Positions 16,699-24,609 of a stretch of 59,369 nucleotides of DNA are shown here, piece by piece (positions within the stretch are counted from its first letter, which is position 1; every line of letters starts with the position of its first letter). The notes beneath the pieces are model-generated. The model was not told the origin of the DNA and ran no database searches. It saw only the letters and a program-made list of their open reading frames with translations. The translations under genes and the position numbers were made by a program. Origin of the DNA: Campylobacterales bacterium (lineage in GTDB: Bacteria > Campylobacterota > Campylobacteria > Campylobacterales > Sulfurimonadaceae); contig JAPLGP010000010.1 of assembly GCA_026390075.1 (NCBI GenBank), positions 1 to 59,369 of the forward strand. Reading direction: 5' to 3'.

Positions 16699-17196
16699 AT
16701 GATGAGTAAAAACACAAATAGACCGACAATTTTGTTATTTACAGATGGAAGTGTAAATCCAAAGACAAATATTGGTTATGGAGCTTATTTAGTTATGGAT
16801 GAAGATAAACTCTCCAGTAATCTGCAAATCGAAGATATCAAAACGAAGAGATTTGAAAACACCTCTTCAACCAAATTAGAGTTAGAGACCCTGCTATGGG
16901 CTTTGAGTGAAATTGATTTAGAAAATTTTAAAATTATCGTTTATACCGATTGTCAAAATATTATAGGCTTAAGTGATAGAAGGGAAGGTTTTGAAAAGAA
17001 TCACTACATTTCAAGAACAAATAAACTCATAAAAAATCATGAACTTTATAAAGAATTTTATAAAAACATGGATTTAACGGAATCAAAATTTATTAAAATC
17101 AAAGGTCATATAAAAAATAGCAAAAAAGATGAAATAGATAATATTTTCACTTTAGTAGATAAGGCATCAAGGGCTGCTCTTAGAAAAGTATTGTAA
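16699..17196 (+). CDS. Ribonuclease H-fold protein
   Basis: The 165-residue protein has the RNase H catalytic pattern: Asp16 in LLFTDGSVNP, a Glu in TKLELE near residue 61, Asp84 in VYTDCQN and a final Asp in LVDKASRAA near 155. RNase HI cleaves RNA in RNA-DNA hybrids. Sequence between the motifs is unlike standard RnhA, so it is likely a family member rather than the housekeeping enzyme. A start at MMSKN or at the second Met is equally possible. It precedes the ArsC-like gene by 27 bases. Confidence 0.75.
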   Translation: MMSKNTNRPTILLFTDGSVNPKTNIGYGAYLVMDEDKLSSNLQIEDIKTKRFENTSSTKLELETLLWALSEIDLENFKIIVYTDCQNIIGLSDRREGFEKNHYISRTNKLIKNHELYKEFYKNMDLTESKFIKIKGHIKNSKKDEIDNIFTLVDKASRAALRKVL

Positions 17197-17223
17197 AATT
17201 CCAAAAAAACAAGGATATAAATT

Positions 17224-17574
17224 ATGAACAAAATTATTATTTGGCACAACCCGCAGTGTTCAAAATCTCGTGCAGCTTTGGAAATTTTGGAACAAACAAA
17301 TTCAAAAGTTGAAGTTGTAAAATACTTAGAATCTACTCCAAATGTACAAGAGATAAAAGATGTACTCAAACTTTTAAATATTTTACCTAGAGATTTAATG
17401 CGTACAAATGAAGAACTTTATAAAGAGTTAAAACTTCAAGAAGAGACGAGTGATGATGTGCTTATAGCAGCAATGGCAAAAAATCCAAAGCTCATTGAAA
17501 GACCTATTCTCATAAAAAATGGATGTGCAATTATTGGTCGCCCAACAGAGCGTATTGCTGAATTTTTAGCCTAA
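17224..17574 (+). CDS. ArsC/Spx-family arsenate reductase-like protein
   Basis: The 116-residue protein has NPQCSKSRAALEIL with the single catalytic Cys of the glutaredoxin-coupled ArsC family, then LGLLPR-like ILPRDLMRT and RPILIKNGCAIIGRPTERI near the C-terminus. It could reduce arsenate, but this family also includes YffB-type proteins often found in nif regions. No ars genes are adjacent. Length and start (ATG after AAGGATATAA) are normal. Confidence 0.8.
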   Translation: MNKIIIWHNPQCSKSRAALEILEQTNSKVEVVKYLESTPNVQEIKDVLKLLNILPRDLMRTNEELYKELKLQEETSDDVLIAAMAKNPKLIERPILIKNGCAIIGRPTERIAEFLA

Positions 17575-17597
17575 CGGCTTACTCGTTCCACCTTACT

Positions 17598-17613
17598 TGT
17601 TCCACCTTTCACA
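17598..17613 (+). promoter_or_regulatory. Candidate NifA upstream activator site (TGT-N10-ACA)
   Basis: TGT, ten bases, ACA lies about 157 bases upstream of the -24 part of the PII promoter, the usual distance for NifA. This pattern is short and is expected by chance every few kilobases, so it is only suggestive. Confidence 0.35.
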
Positions 17614-17769
17614 GTCTCTGGAAAGGCACTGCCATTAAGTTAAGCTATCTTTGGTTTTGGTGACGCTTACCTCATCGGCGGTGCAAATATGAATGAATTA
17701 GTTTCGCGCCAAGACGGCGGACATCAAAGTAAAAAAATAACTACAAATTTGTCACGCCAAACCATCTCC

Positions 17770-17785
17770 TAGAACAAAACTTGCA
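17770..17785 (+). promoter_or_regulatory. Nif-type promoter element of the PII gene
   Basis: TAGAAC-AAAAC-TTGCA is an exact match to the shared element. The -12 part ends 36 bases before the ATG, leaving room for a short leader with the AAAGGATT ribosome site. Confidence 0.7.
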
Positions 17786-17821
17786 AGTGAACTTTTAAAT
17801 TTAGGTTTCAAAAGGATTCAC

Positions 17822-18220
17822 ATGTACCAACTTACTGCAATATTTAACAAAATCTGTCTCAATGATGTCTTACATGACCTCAGCGAAAGAAAAATCGAAG
17901 GAATTACGGTTATCGATGTTTTTGGAAAAGGTGGCATAGGCTTCATCGAAGAGGGTGGAACTCCAGACCTTTACCCAAAAGTAAAAATAGAAATCATTCT
18001 CTCAAACGATGAATACAAAGAGAGTGCAAAAGAAGCAATTAGGGCTAATACGCAAGATTTAGGTCACGGAGCTGGGAAAATGTGGGTTACAAATATTCTT
18101 GAAGTAGAACGCATCCGAACAGGTGAAAAAAACGAAGCGGCACTTACGCAATCAAACATAAACAAAAATAAAAGTACAAATGAGAGCTACTTCACAATTA
18201 TAGATACACCAGCGAGTTAA
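17822..18220 (+). CDS. PII-family nitrogen regulator with shortened T-loop
   Basis: The 132-residue protein follows the PII fold: ITVIDVFGKG, PKVKIEIIL, a B-loop-like GHGAGKMWV and the C-loop RIRTGE. PII proteins sense ATP/ADP and 2-oxoglutarate and control nitrogen metabolism. Between the conserved strands the T-loop is about five residues shorter than in E. coli GlnB and has no counterpart of the uridylylated Tyr51. A polar tail of some 20 residues (NINKNKSTNESYF) extends past the usual end. It has its own nif-type promoter and so may work on nitrogenase or NifA directly. Confidence 0.8.
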   Translation: MYQLTAIFNKICLNDVLHDLSERKIEGITVIDVFGKGGIGFIEEGGTPDLYPKVKIEIILSNDEYKESAKEAIRANTQDLGHGAGKMWVTNILEVERIRTGEKNEAALTQSNINKNKSTNESYFTIIDTPAS

Positions 18221-18243
18221 GTAAAAATTGAAAATCTAGCAGC

Positions 18244-18276
18244 TGGCATGTGGAAATTTAGAATTTCCACATGCCA
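18244..18276. terminator. Inverted CCACATGCC pair after the PII gene
   Basis: ctggcatgtggaaatttagaatttccacatgccaac forms a stem of about 14 bp with a short loop, 24 bases after the PII stop. It is placed as the PII terminator. Confidence 0.65.
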
Positions 18277-18311
18277 ACATACAATTTCTATACTAAAAAT
18301 ATTTACATAAA

Positions 18312-18418
18312 TAGACTTCTTACAAAACTCGTATTTTAGATTGCTTCGCTTTGCTCGCAATGACCGTCATGTGCCAAGGAGGAACGACGAAGCAATCTTA
18401 GTTCTGCAAGAAGTTTAA
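18312..18418. repeat. Dispersed palindromic repeat
   Basis: Begins agacttcttacaaaactc and ends gttctgcaagaagtttaat, with gattgcttcgctttgctcgc and gaggaacgacgaagcaatc inside. It abuts the rpoN stop codon. Confidence 0.85.
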
Positions 18419-19687
18419 TCAAAGCATTGTCAGTTTATAAAGAAATATTCTCTCTTTAAAAGATGGAATATCCAGCTCTTGCCGATATTTTGCAATGGAG
18501 CGGCGAACCATCTGCACCCCAAAACGCTCCTCAATTTTTTCATGCAGATACTTGTCGCTAAAGGGATTTTCTTTATCTTCACTTTGAACCAATCTTTGCA
18601 TAAAACTTTTAATCTCAGAGGTTGAAACATCGCCTATCGAGTTTGAAAAGAAGTCTTTAAATGCAAATACACCATGCTCACACTCTAAATATTTATCACT
18701 TATAGCTCTTGAAATAGTTGACTCGTTGAAACCAAGCTCATCCGCTACATCTTGAAGTCTAAGAGGTTTTAGTGCACCACCCATAAAAAATGTATATTGC
18801 TTTTCAATAAGAACTATCCCGATGTTATAGAGTGTCGCTTTACGCAAATCCAAAAGTTTAACAAGTTCCCTCGCCTCTTTGAACTTCTGCTTTGCGAAGT
18901 TGTCATATTTATCAATCTGGTGCACCATCAAATCAGGATAGAAATCGTGGTTTATTTTTATAATAAAATCACCCTCTTTAAACTCTATAAACATGTCTGG
19001 CAAAATCTGTTTTTCATCTTCCATATAGGCAATTGCAGGAGGATTTTTAAGATGTTTGAGCACCTCTTTTGCATCATGGATTCTCGGATGATTCATAAAC
19101 TTTTCAATCTTATCAAACTGGATAATGAGTGCGCTCATCAAGATGCTTAATTCATCATCAAGAGTATAATCATTTAACTGAAATAAAAACGATTCTTTAT
19201 AGTCCACTGCTCCAACACCTGAAGGCTCTAAATAAGCAAATCGTTGACGAATCTGCTCTACTTTGTGGGCATCCGTGCCTGTTTGTTGTGCGATTTCATT
19301 AATATCACCATCAAAATATCCCTCTTCATTGATGTACATAATGATTTGATGCGCTATCTTTTGTGAAATCGGTGTCGGAAAAAGCGGTGCAGAAATTTGA
19401 AAATCCAGTTTTTCATAGAGCGACTCGTTGGATACGCTCATCCACTCAATATCATCACTTGAACTATTTGAAACACGATTTTGTGACTCTAAGTATGCAA
19501 AGTGAGATTTCTCAGAAGAACCTTCAGAAACCTCAAAACCAGATTTAACCTCAAGACATGGGTTCTCATTTGTTATAACCTGTATATGCTTTTCCAAATC
19601 ACTTAACGAGCACTGTAATAATGGCAGCCAAGTCTGCATAGAAAGTCTTGGCAATTGTTTTTGTTTAAAATTAAAATTCTGTTTCAT
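18419..19687 (-). CDS. rpoN: RNA polymerase sigma-54 factor, divergent
   Basis: The 422-residue protein has the three parts of sigma-54: a glutamine-rich region I that binds activators (residues 1-45), a core-binding region, and a C-terminal DNA-binding part with a helix-turn-helix (LGFNESTISRAISDKYLECEHG near 308-330) and an RpoN box. The box reads VRRSIAKYRQ (394-403) instead of the near-invariant ARRTVAKYRE that reads the -24 element. It lies inside the nif region beside PII, separate from flagellar genes, so it may be a nif-dedicated second copy. The nif-type promoters here have TAGAAC in place of TGGCAC. Confidence 0.88.
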   Translation of the reverse strand: MKQNFNFKQKQLPRLSMQTWLPLLQCSLSDLEKHIQVITNENPCLEVKSGFEVSEGSSEKSHFAYLESQNRVSNSSSDDIEWMSVSNESLYEKLDFQISAPLFPTPISQKIAHQIIMYINEEGYFDGDINEIAQQTGTDAHKVEQIRQRFAYLEPSGVGAVDYKESFLFQLNDYTLDDELSILMSALIIQFDKIEKFMNHPRIHDAKEVLKHLKNPPAIAYMEDEKQILPDMFIEFKEGDFIIKINHDFYPDLMVHQIDKYDNFAKQKFKEARELVKLLDLRKATLYNIGIVLIEKQYTFFMGGALKPLRLQDVADELGFNESTISRAISDKYLECEHGVFAFKDFFSNSIGDVSTSEIKSFMQRLVQSEDKENPFSDKYLHEKIEERFGVQMVRRSIAKYRQELDIPSFKERIFLYKLTML

Positions 19688-20038
19688 CGTTTTGTCTTTT
19701 TAGTAAGTTATAAAATTATACTTTTTATTATTCTATTTAATATACACTATTTTGTTCTATTTTTATACAATAATACATTTTGCTCTATCAAATAAAAATT
19801 CTTATCCAATAGACTTCTTGCAAAACTCTCTTTTTAGATTGCTTCACTTCGTTCGCAATGACGGTCATTGCGAGGAGGAACGACGAAGCAATCTTAGATT
19901 TGCAGGAACCCTAATAAAAAATTTCAAGAAATACGGCATGTGGAAAATTTTAGTTCATTCACTTAGAGTTAAATAAAATAACTACTTTACTAAAAACAAA
20001 TATTTTGTTAAACTACACTTTTACAAAAAGGTTAAATT
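19688..20038. other. AT-rich gap upstream of rpoN
   Basis: Holds the AT-rich rpoN leader, one dispersed repeat (19811-19915), one CCACATGCC copy (19935-19943) and a TTTTGTTAAACTACACT promoter-like stretch before the AAA ATPase. No TAGAAC-N5-WTGCA element and no gene are seen. Confidence 0.5.
19811..19915. repeat. Dispersed palindromic repeat
   Basis: agacttcttgcaaaactc, then gattgcttcacttcgttcgc, a tgacggtcattgcg centre and gaggaacgacgaagcaatc. The centre is the site type into which the right-edge IS110 element seems to have inserted. Confidence 0.85.
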
Positions 20039-21235
20039 ATGCTAAATGCACTTCAAGAAAAGCAAAGAAGATTAGTTTCTTCTTTAGAAAATGTTGATTA
20101 TGTTCGTAAAGAGTATCATTTCATCAACAGCGATGAACGCCTCATTGGGCTTATTGGTTCAAGAGGTGTTGGAAAGACAACTCTCCTTTTACAGTACATC
20201 AAGCAATTTAACCTTGATGAAGCCCTCTATTTTAGTGCGGATGATATGAGCATTGTTAATTTTGGCATCATTGAAATTGTTGAAGAGTTTTATAAACTAG
20301 GCGGACGCATAGTTGTGATTGATGAAGTGCATAGATTTAGAGAGTGGGCTGGACATGTTAAAAATATTTATGACTTTTTCCCTGATTTAATTATCCGTAT
20401 AAGTGGCTCATCAATGCTCAATATATTGATGCAAAGTTACGATTTAAGCAGACGAATTTTAATCAAAGAACTCGACAAACTAAGCTTTAAAGAGTATTTT
20501 GAGATAAAAAATGGTGTAACATTGTCATCTTTTACTTTTGAAGAGATACTTGAAAATCATGTCACACTCTCGTATGAGTTGATTACAAAACATCCTACAC
20601 TTTATAAACAATTTACAAATTATTTAAAAATGGGATGTTACCCCTATTTTCTCAGTAGTAAAAATGAGGAGAATTACTACGCAAAACTTTATAACTCTCT
20701 TGAAAAAATCATTTATGAAGATATTCCCTCTACAAATAAAATAAAGTTTGAGTCTCTTGATGTCTTTAAAAAGTTGATGTATAAAATTGTAGCCGCACAA
20801 ACACCTTATAAAGTAGTCATAGATTCTCTCTCTAAAGAACTTAAAATAAGTGAGCCAACACTCTACACATACCTTGATATTTTAAATAAAACAGGTCTTT
20901 TTACAACTGTGAAAAAGTTTTCCAAAAAAGAGTCACGCAAACCAGAAAAGCTTTTCTTCTCAAACACCAATATTTTATTTGCGCTCTCAAACGACCTACA
21001 AATAAAAGCAGATATTGGAACCATAAGAGAAACTTTTTTTGTAAATAGTTTGAAAAATGCCTATTATAGTGATGTAGGAGACTTTATTGTTAATGGACAT
21101 ATTTTTGAAATTGGTGGAAAAAATAAAACTTTTACTCAAATAAAAAATGTCCAAGAGAGTTATTTGGCACTTGATATTGACAGTAGTACAAACAAGAAAA
21201 AAATACCATTATGGCTGTTTGATTTTATAGATTAG
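20039..21235 (+). CDS. AAA ATPase, AAA_14/DUF4143 type
   Basis: The 398-residue protein has Walker A GSRGVGKTTLL (about 41-51), Walker B RIVVIDEVHRFREW, a sensor-like ISGSSML and a C-terminal DUF4143-type region with a winged-helix (ISEPTLYTYLDIL) and a nuclease-like EIGGKNK near 360-368. The paralogue at 6773-8107 shares this order, including FEVGGKNK. The two are common single-gene ATPases of unclear role. The start has AAAAAGGTTAAATT upstream. Confidence 0.8.
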   Translation: MLNALQEKQRRLVSSLENVDYVRKEYHFINSDERLIGLIGSRGVGKTTLLLQYIKQFNLDEALYFSADDMSIVNFGIIEIVEEFYKLGGRIVVIDEVHRFREWAGHVKNIYDFFPDLIIRISGSSMLNILMQSYDLSRRILIKELDKLSFKEYFEIKNGVTLSSFTFEEILENHVTLSYELITKHPTLYKQFTNYLKMGCYPYFLSSKNEENYYAKLYNSLEKIIYEDIPSTNKIKFESLDVFKKLMYKIVAAQTPYKVVIDSLSKELKISEPTLYTYLDILNKTGLFTTVKKFSKKESRKPEKLFFSNTNILFALSNDLQIKADIGTIRETFFVNSLKNAYYSDVGDFIVNGHIFEIGGKNKTFTQIKNVQESYLALDIDSSTNKKKIPLWLFDFID

Positions 21236-21240
21236 AGTTC

Positions 21241-21340
21241 TTAAACTAGATTCCGAATCAAGTTCGGAATGACCGAGTACATGAGCTTTCGTCATCCTGA
21301 ACTTGATTCAGGATCTAAGTATTGCAAGAACTTTATTAAT
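21241..21340. repeat. Double-hairpin intergenic repeat
   Basis: attccgaatcaagttcggaat and atcctgaacttgattcaggat form two adjacent palindromes between arms agttctta and tgcaagaactt. The type differs in sequence from the gattgcttcgtc family but has the same two-arm layout. Confidence 0.75.
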
Positions 21341-21405
21341 GTCGGTACTCCTAGAGATTTCCTCGCTTTGCTCACCGCACATGTGGAAACATTTTGTTCT
21401 AGAAA

Positions 21406-22836
21406 TCACGGAATAAGATAATGATAAATACTTAAATGTGTCCGTTTCAGTCCGCGTCTTGTGTAAAATTGAAGAGCATTTTCATTGTTGATATCTGCTG
21501 CGAGTTGAATGCGTTTATATCCATATTCCTGAGCTAAAGCGCGCATTTTGTTTATCAGACGACTCCCAACTCCCATTTTTCTGTACTCTTCTTTGACTAC
21601 CAAATCTTCAAGTTGCCCGATGAAACTCCCCTCAGCACTTGAAATTAATCTTTGCATCGTAAGCATTCCAACTACATGATTTTCATGTTTTGCAACAAGA
21701 AGATTACTTCCTTCGTACGAGAGAAGTTGCTTAAGTCCAGCATATTGTTTCTCAAAATCTATAGTAAAGTCAGATTCTATGGCAAATAAAACACCAAGTA
21801 ACTCCGCCATCTCTTTTAAATCTTCCTCTTTTGCTGTTTCTATGGTAATACCTGACTTCATATTTAAGTCACAAATCTCAGGATCTAAAATAGCTATAAC
21901 TTTTTTGGCATGTGGATTCAATGGATTTCCTTTGGCATAGAGTGTTTGGAGTGTTGCGATATTTGCAAGAGTATCGGGTAAATCTGTGATTTTATTTGCA
22001 TCAATATCGAGTTCTTGAAGTTGTGTATAACAACTTATTTCTTTTGGCACTTCCACAATAGAGTTTGATGAGTAACAAAGTACTTCAAGTGAAGCAGATG
22101 GAGGAAGTAAAAACTCTTCTAAACTACAACTATCACACGAAAATTCTTTTAATAAAGGTGCAAAATTCTTTGAAAAAGTCACTGATTTAAAAGGATTTTC
22201 ATCAAGGGTCAAAACTTCTAAACTCTCTAAAGTGTGAAGATGCAGAGAAACTAGCCTATTTGAGCTAAGATTTACATTTGTCACTTTCAATTTGAAAAAA
22301 GCTTCATCGATAGTTTTGAGACGATTGTCTATCATCTCTATCTCTTCTAAAGCAGTTAAAGAGCCGATAGAAGTTGGAATATTTTCTATAAGATTATTGT
22401 TTAGATTGACTCTCACAGCATTTGCTAAAGAGGGAAGGAAAGCTCCAATATCTTTTAAAAAATTACTTGAGAGATTTATACTTCTTAGTTCAGGCAAAAA
22501 AGAAAATTGTATCTCTTTGAGAGCGTTTGCACTTAAATCTAAGACTCGGATTTGCTGACATTTACTCAAAATAGAGACATCACTGAGTTTATTACCACTT
22601 GCATTTAAAAAACGAAGTGCTAAACTGCCCAAGACTTCTGGCAAAACTTCAAAGCTGTTTCTGCGAATATCTAAAATACTAAGATGCGAAAGAAGAGCAA
22701 AATTACTAGGAAGCGTTTTAAGAGAATTTCCACTCAAATCTATGCGTGTAATCTCCTCTGGTTTTGTAATGTTTTCATCAATCGCACCATATTGACCGAG
22801 CCAAGTTCTGAGTCTGTCCCATTCATAGTTATACAT
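21406..22836 (-). CDS. Leucine-rich repeat protein fused to a GNAT acetyltransferase
   Basis: Residues 1 to about 310 hold at least ten leucine-rich repeats (LxxLxxLxLxxN pattern, e.g. LTALEEIEMIDNRLKTIDEAF). From about 325 to 476 a GNAT domain follows (VVKEEYRKMGVGSRLINKMRALA, the acetyl-CoA loop, and INNENALQFYTRRGL). LRRs bind proteins and GNATs transfer acetyl groups, so a protein-modifying enzyme with its own binding domain is likely. The start overlaps the preceding gene in TAATG. The order nifB-nifV-small proteins-LRR/GNAT places it with nif genes. The target is not known. Confidence 0.82.
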   Translation of the reverse strand: MYNYEWDRLRTWLGQYGAIDENITKPEEITRIDLSGNSLKTLPSNFALLSHLSILDIRRNSFEVLPEVLGSLALRFLNASGNKLSDVSILSKCQQIRVLDLSANALKEIQFSFLPELRSINLSSNFLKDIGAFLPSLANAVRVNLNNNLIENIPTSIGSLTALEEIEMIDNRLKTIDEAFFKLKVTNVNLSSNRLVSLHLHTLESLEVLTLDENPFKSVTFSKNFAPLLKEFSCDSCSLEEFLLPPSASLEVLCYSSNSIVEVPKEISCYTQLQELDIDANKITDLPDTLANIATLQTLYAKGNPLNPHAKKVIAILDPEICDLNMKSGITIETAKEEDLKEMAELLGVLFAIESDFTIDFEKQYAGLKQLLSYEGSNLLVAKHENHVVGMLTMQRLISSAEGSFIGQLEDLVVKEEYRKMGVGSRLINKMRALAQEYGYKRIQLAADINNENALQFYTRRGLKRTHLSIYHYLIP

Positions 22837-23105
22837 TATTCCATTCCCTCACTCAAATGCTTCAACCTCTCTAACCTCTGCTCAATCAAATACGCAATCT
22901 CATCATAATCAAAATGACCAAAAAGATTCATATCATACACCTTCATCAAAGCAACTCTACAGCAACTTTTATTGCATTCAGTGACGAGTTTTTTTGCTTT
23001 TTTATAGGGCAATGCCGTATCCCCAAAGATTTCAATTGCCTGTGCGACATTTTTTGCTCCGCACTCGCAAATTTCCATTTCAAGGATTTGTTCTTTAGTT
23101 TTCAT
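22836..23105 (-). CDS. Small cysteine-rich protein, nif neighbourhood
   Basis: The 89-residue protein has cysteines in ICECGAKN (residues 13-15), ECNKSCCRV (44-49) and no recognised family. The spacing could bind a metal or Fe-S cluster. The next gene starts in its stop codon, so the two are translated together. It lies 35 bases after the DUF683-like gene. Likely nif-related by position only. Confidence 0.65.
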   Translation of the reverse strand: MKTKEQILEMEICECGAKNVAQAIEIFGDTALPYKKAKKLVTECNKSCCRVALMKVYDMNLFGHFDYDEIAYLIEQRLERLKHLSEGME

Positions 23106-23140
23106 TATCTACCTCGCATAAAAGCGTTTTATAGAGCGTT

Positions 23141-23335
23141 TTATAGAGCGTATTTTTCTTTAAAAGTATTTGCCTCTTCGACAGCATCGTAAAGTTTTTT
23201 ACTTAGCTCTGGAAGCTTCACATGGTTTGTCCAAATTGTATCTTCAACTATGTCATGTATCTCTGAAGCTATCTCCATAGCGATTCTTTTAAGTTTTGCC
23301 AACTCTTTTTTTAACTCTTTCATATCTTCACTCAT
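23141..23335 (-). CDS. DUF683/CCE_0567-family small nif protein
   Basis: The 64-residue protein (MSEDMKELKKELAKLKRIAM, then EIHDIVEDTIWTNHVKLPEL and a helical end) fits the short two-helix DUF683 family found beside nifX/nifN in many diazotrophs and proposed to bind metal via His. Its function is unproven. The gap of about 150 bases to nifV holds a repeat and one motif copy, so it may or may not be in the nifB-nifV transcript. Confidence 0.7.
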   Translation of the reverse strand: MSEDMKELKKELAKLKRIAMEIASEIHDIVEDTIWTNHVKLPELSKKLYDAVEEANTFKEKYAL

Positions 23336-23379
23336 TTTTTTCTCCTATTTTAATTTTAATGGACTTTTTACAAACCAAA

Positions 23380-23452
23380 GATTGATTCGTCATTTCCCTC
23401 GTTCCCAATGTCCTCATTGGGAATGCATACAAGACTTGGGAGCGAGTCATTT
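23380..23452. repeat. gttcccaatg...cattgggaatgcatac repeat
   Basis: cgttcccaatgtcctcattgggaatgcatac is an imperfect palindrome followed by gacttgggagcgag. A related copy (gttccctaagctccaagcttgggaatgcatac) lies at 36580-36611. Confidence 0.6.
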
Positions 23453-23487
23453 TTTTCTCCTTAGCTTTAATTTATTTCCACATGCCC

Positions 23488-24600
23488 TCAATAGACAAAC
23501 TCTCTATACATTTTCACAAGTTCAATGTTACTCAGCACCCGTTTACGCGAAGTGACAATCTCACGAATGAGTGGGAGCAAACCTTGGAGTGCGTTCTTTT
23601 CCGCATGAATACCAAGTTTTTTAAGATGGTACAAAATCGTCCCAGTTCCCGAGTGCTTTCCTATAGGAAATTCTCTAGCAGTTCCTACCTCTTCCGCACC
23701 AAATGGCTCATACGCAGAACCATTTTTCATCATTCCATCCGCATGGATACCACTCTCATGCGAAAAAATCCTCTCACCAATAATGGGAGCGGTTAAAGAG
23801 AGGCTCACACCCGCGGCTTCGGCAACTAACCGTGCGAGATTTTTCATCTCGTAAGTATCAATAGAACGATTTTGTCCATAAATATGTTTGAGCGCCATAG
23901 AAATCTGCTCAAACGAAGCATTCCCAGCTCTCTCGCCAAGCCCTATGACAGTTGTATTTACGCTCACAGCCCCAGCGTCAATTCCACTCAAAGCATTCGC
24001 ACTCGCAAGTCCAAAATCGTTATGCGTGTGCATCTCAATAGGAAGTAAATCCAGCGATACCAAGTCACTTACATTTTTGTAAGTTTTCGTAGGTGTGAGT
24101 ATGCCAACCGTGTCACAGTAACGAAATCTATCCGCTCCACATGCCACGCCTAAAGTCATAACCTCTTTCATAAATTCTAAAGAACCTCGTGAACTGTCTT
24201 CTCCGCCGATACAGACAAAAAGCCCTTCGCGTTTTGCTTCTATAATTACTCTCTCAAGTTCACGCAACATAAGAGTTTTATTACTGCCAAACTTCACATC
24301 TATGAGAATATCTGAGATGGGAATGGACAAATCCACCGCTTTGATTCCACATGCCAAAGAAGCTTCAAGGTCACTCATTTTTGCACGGTTCCAACTCATC
24401 ATGCGAGTGTTTAGACCGAGATTGAGAAGTTCTTTGATATCTTCTTGCTCTTTTTTTCCCATGGCAGGAATTCCGATTTCAAGTTCATCCGCTCCACATG
24501 CCACTAAATGTGAAGCGATTGCGAGTTTTTCCTTTGTGTTAAATGCCACAAAAGGAGCTTGTTCGCCATCACGGAGTGTTGTGTCGTTTATGAGTGCCAT
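23488..24600 (-). CDS. nifV: Homocitrate synthase NifV
   Basis: The 370-residue protein has the isopropylmalate/homocitrate synthase core: INDTTLRDGEQAPFVAF at the N-terminus, GADELEIGIPAMG, the metal-binding MHTHNDFGLASANAL and GERAGNASFEQ. NifV condenses acetyl-CoA and 2-oxoglutarate to homocitrate, the organic part of FeMo-cofactor. Its ATG is nine bases after the nifB stop, so they form one transcript. Length is typical. Three CCACATGCC copies lie in the gene (24137, 24347, 24494). Confidence 0.93.
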   Translation of the reverse strand: MALINDTTLRDGEQAPFVAFNTKEKLAIASHLVACGADELEIGIPAMGKKEQEDIKELLNLGLNTRMMSWNRAKMSDLEASLACGIKAVDLSIPISDILIDVKFGSNKTLMLRELERVIIEAKREGLFVCIGGEDSSRGSLEFMKEVMTLGVACGADRFRYCDTVGILTPTKTYKNVSDLVSLDLLPIEMHTHNDFGLASANALSGIDAGAVSVNTTVIGLGERAGNASFEQISMALKHIYGQNRSIDTYEMKNLARLVAEAAGVSLSLTAPIIGERIFSHESGIHADGMMKNGSAYEPFGAEEVGTAREFPIGKHSGTGTILYHLKKLGIHAEKNALQGLLPLIREIVTSRKRVLSNIELVKMYREFVY

Positions 24601-24609
24601 TTTTTACTC

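Larger units (their letters stand above)
17578..17821. other. Gap with MITE fragments and the PII promoter
   Basis: Holds two fragments of the CTCGTTCCACCTT end sequence (17582-17613), a TGT-N10-ACA NifA-type site (17598-17613), GC-richer sequence with short open stretches in two frames, and the nif-type promoter at 17770. No intact gene is seen. Confidence 0.5.

Noticed and set aside
17650-17820. Remnant of a coding region before the PII gene
   Set aside because: Short open stretches in two frames (for example GDAYLIGGANMNELVSRQDG and RTKLASELLNLGFKRIH) look gene-like but I cannot name a family or a parent gene, and the nif-type promoter runs through the second.
21390-21405. GTTCTAG next to the LRR gene stop
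   Set aside because: It is at the 3' end of that gene, has no WTGCA at five bases and faces no start codon.
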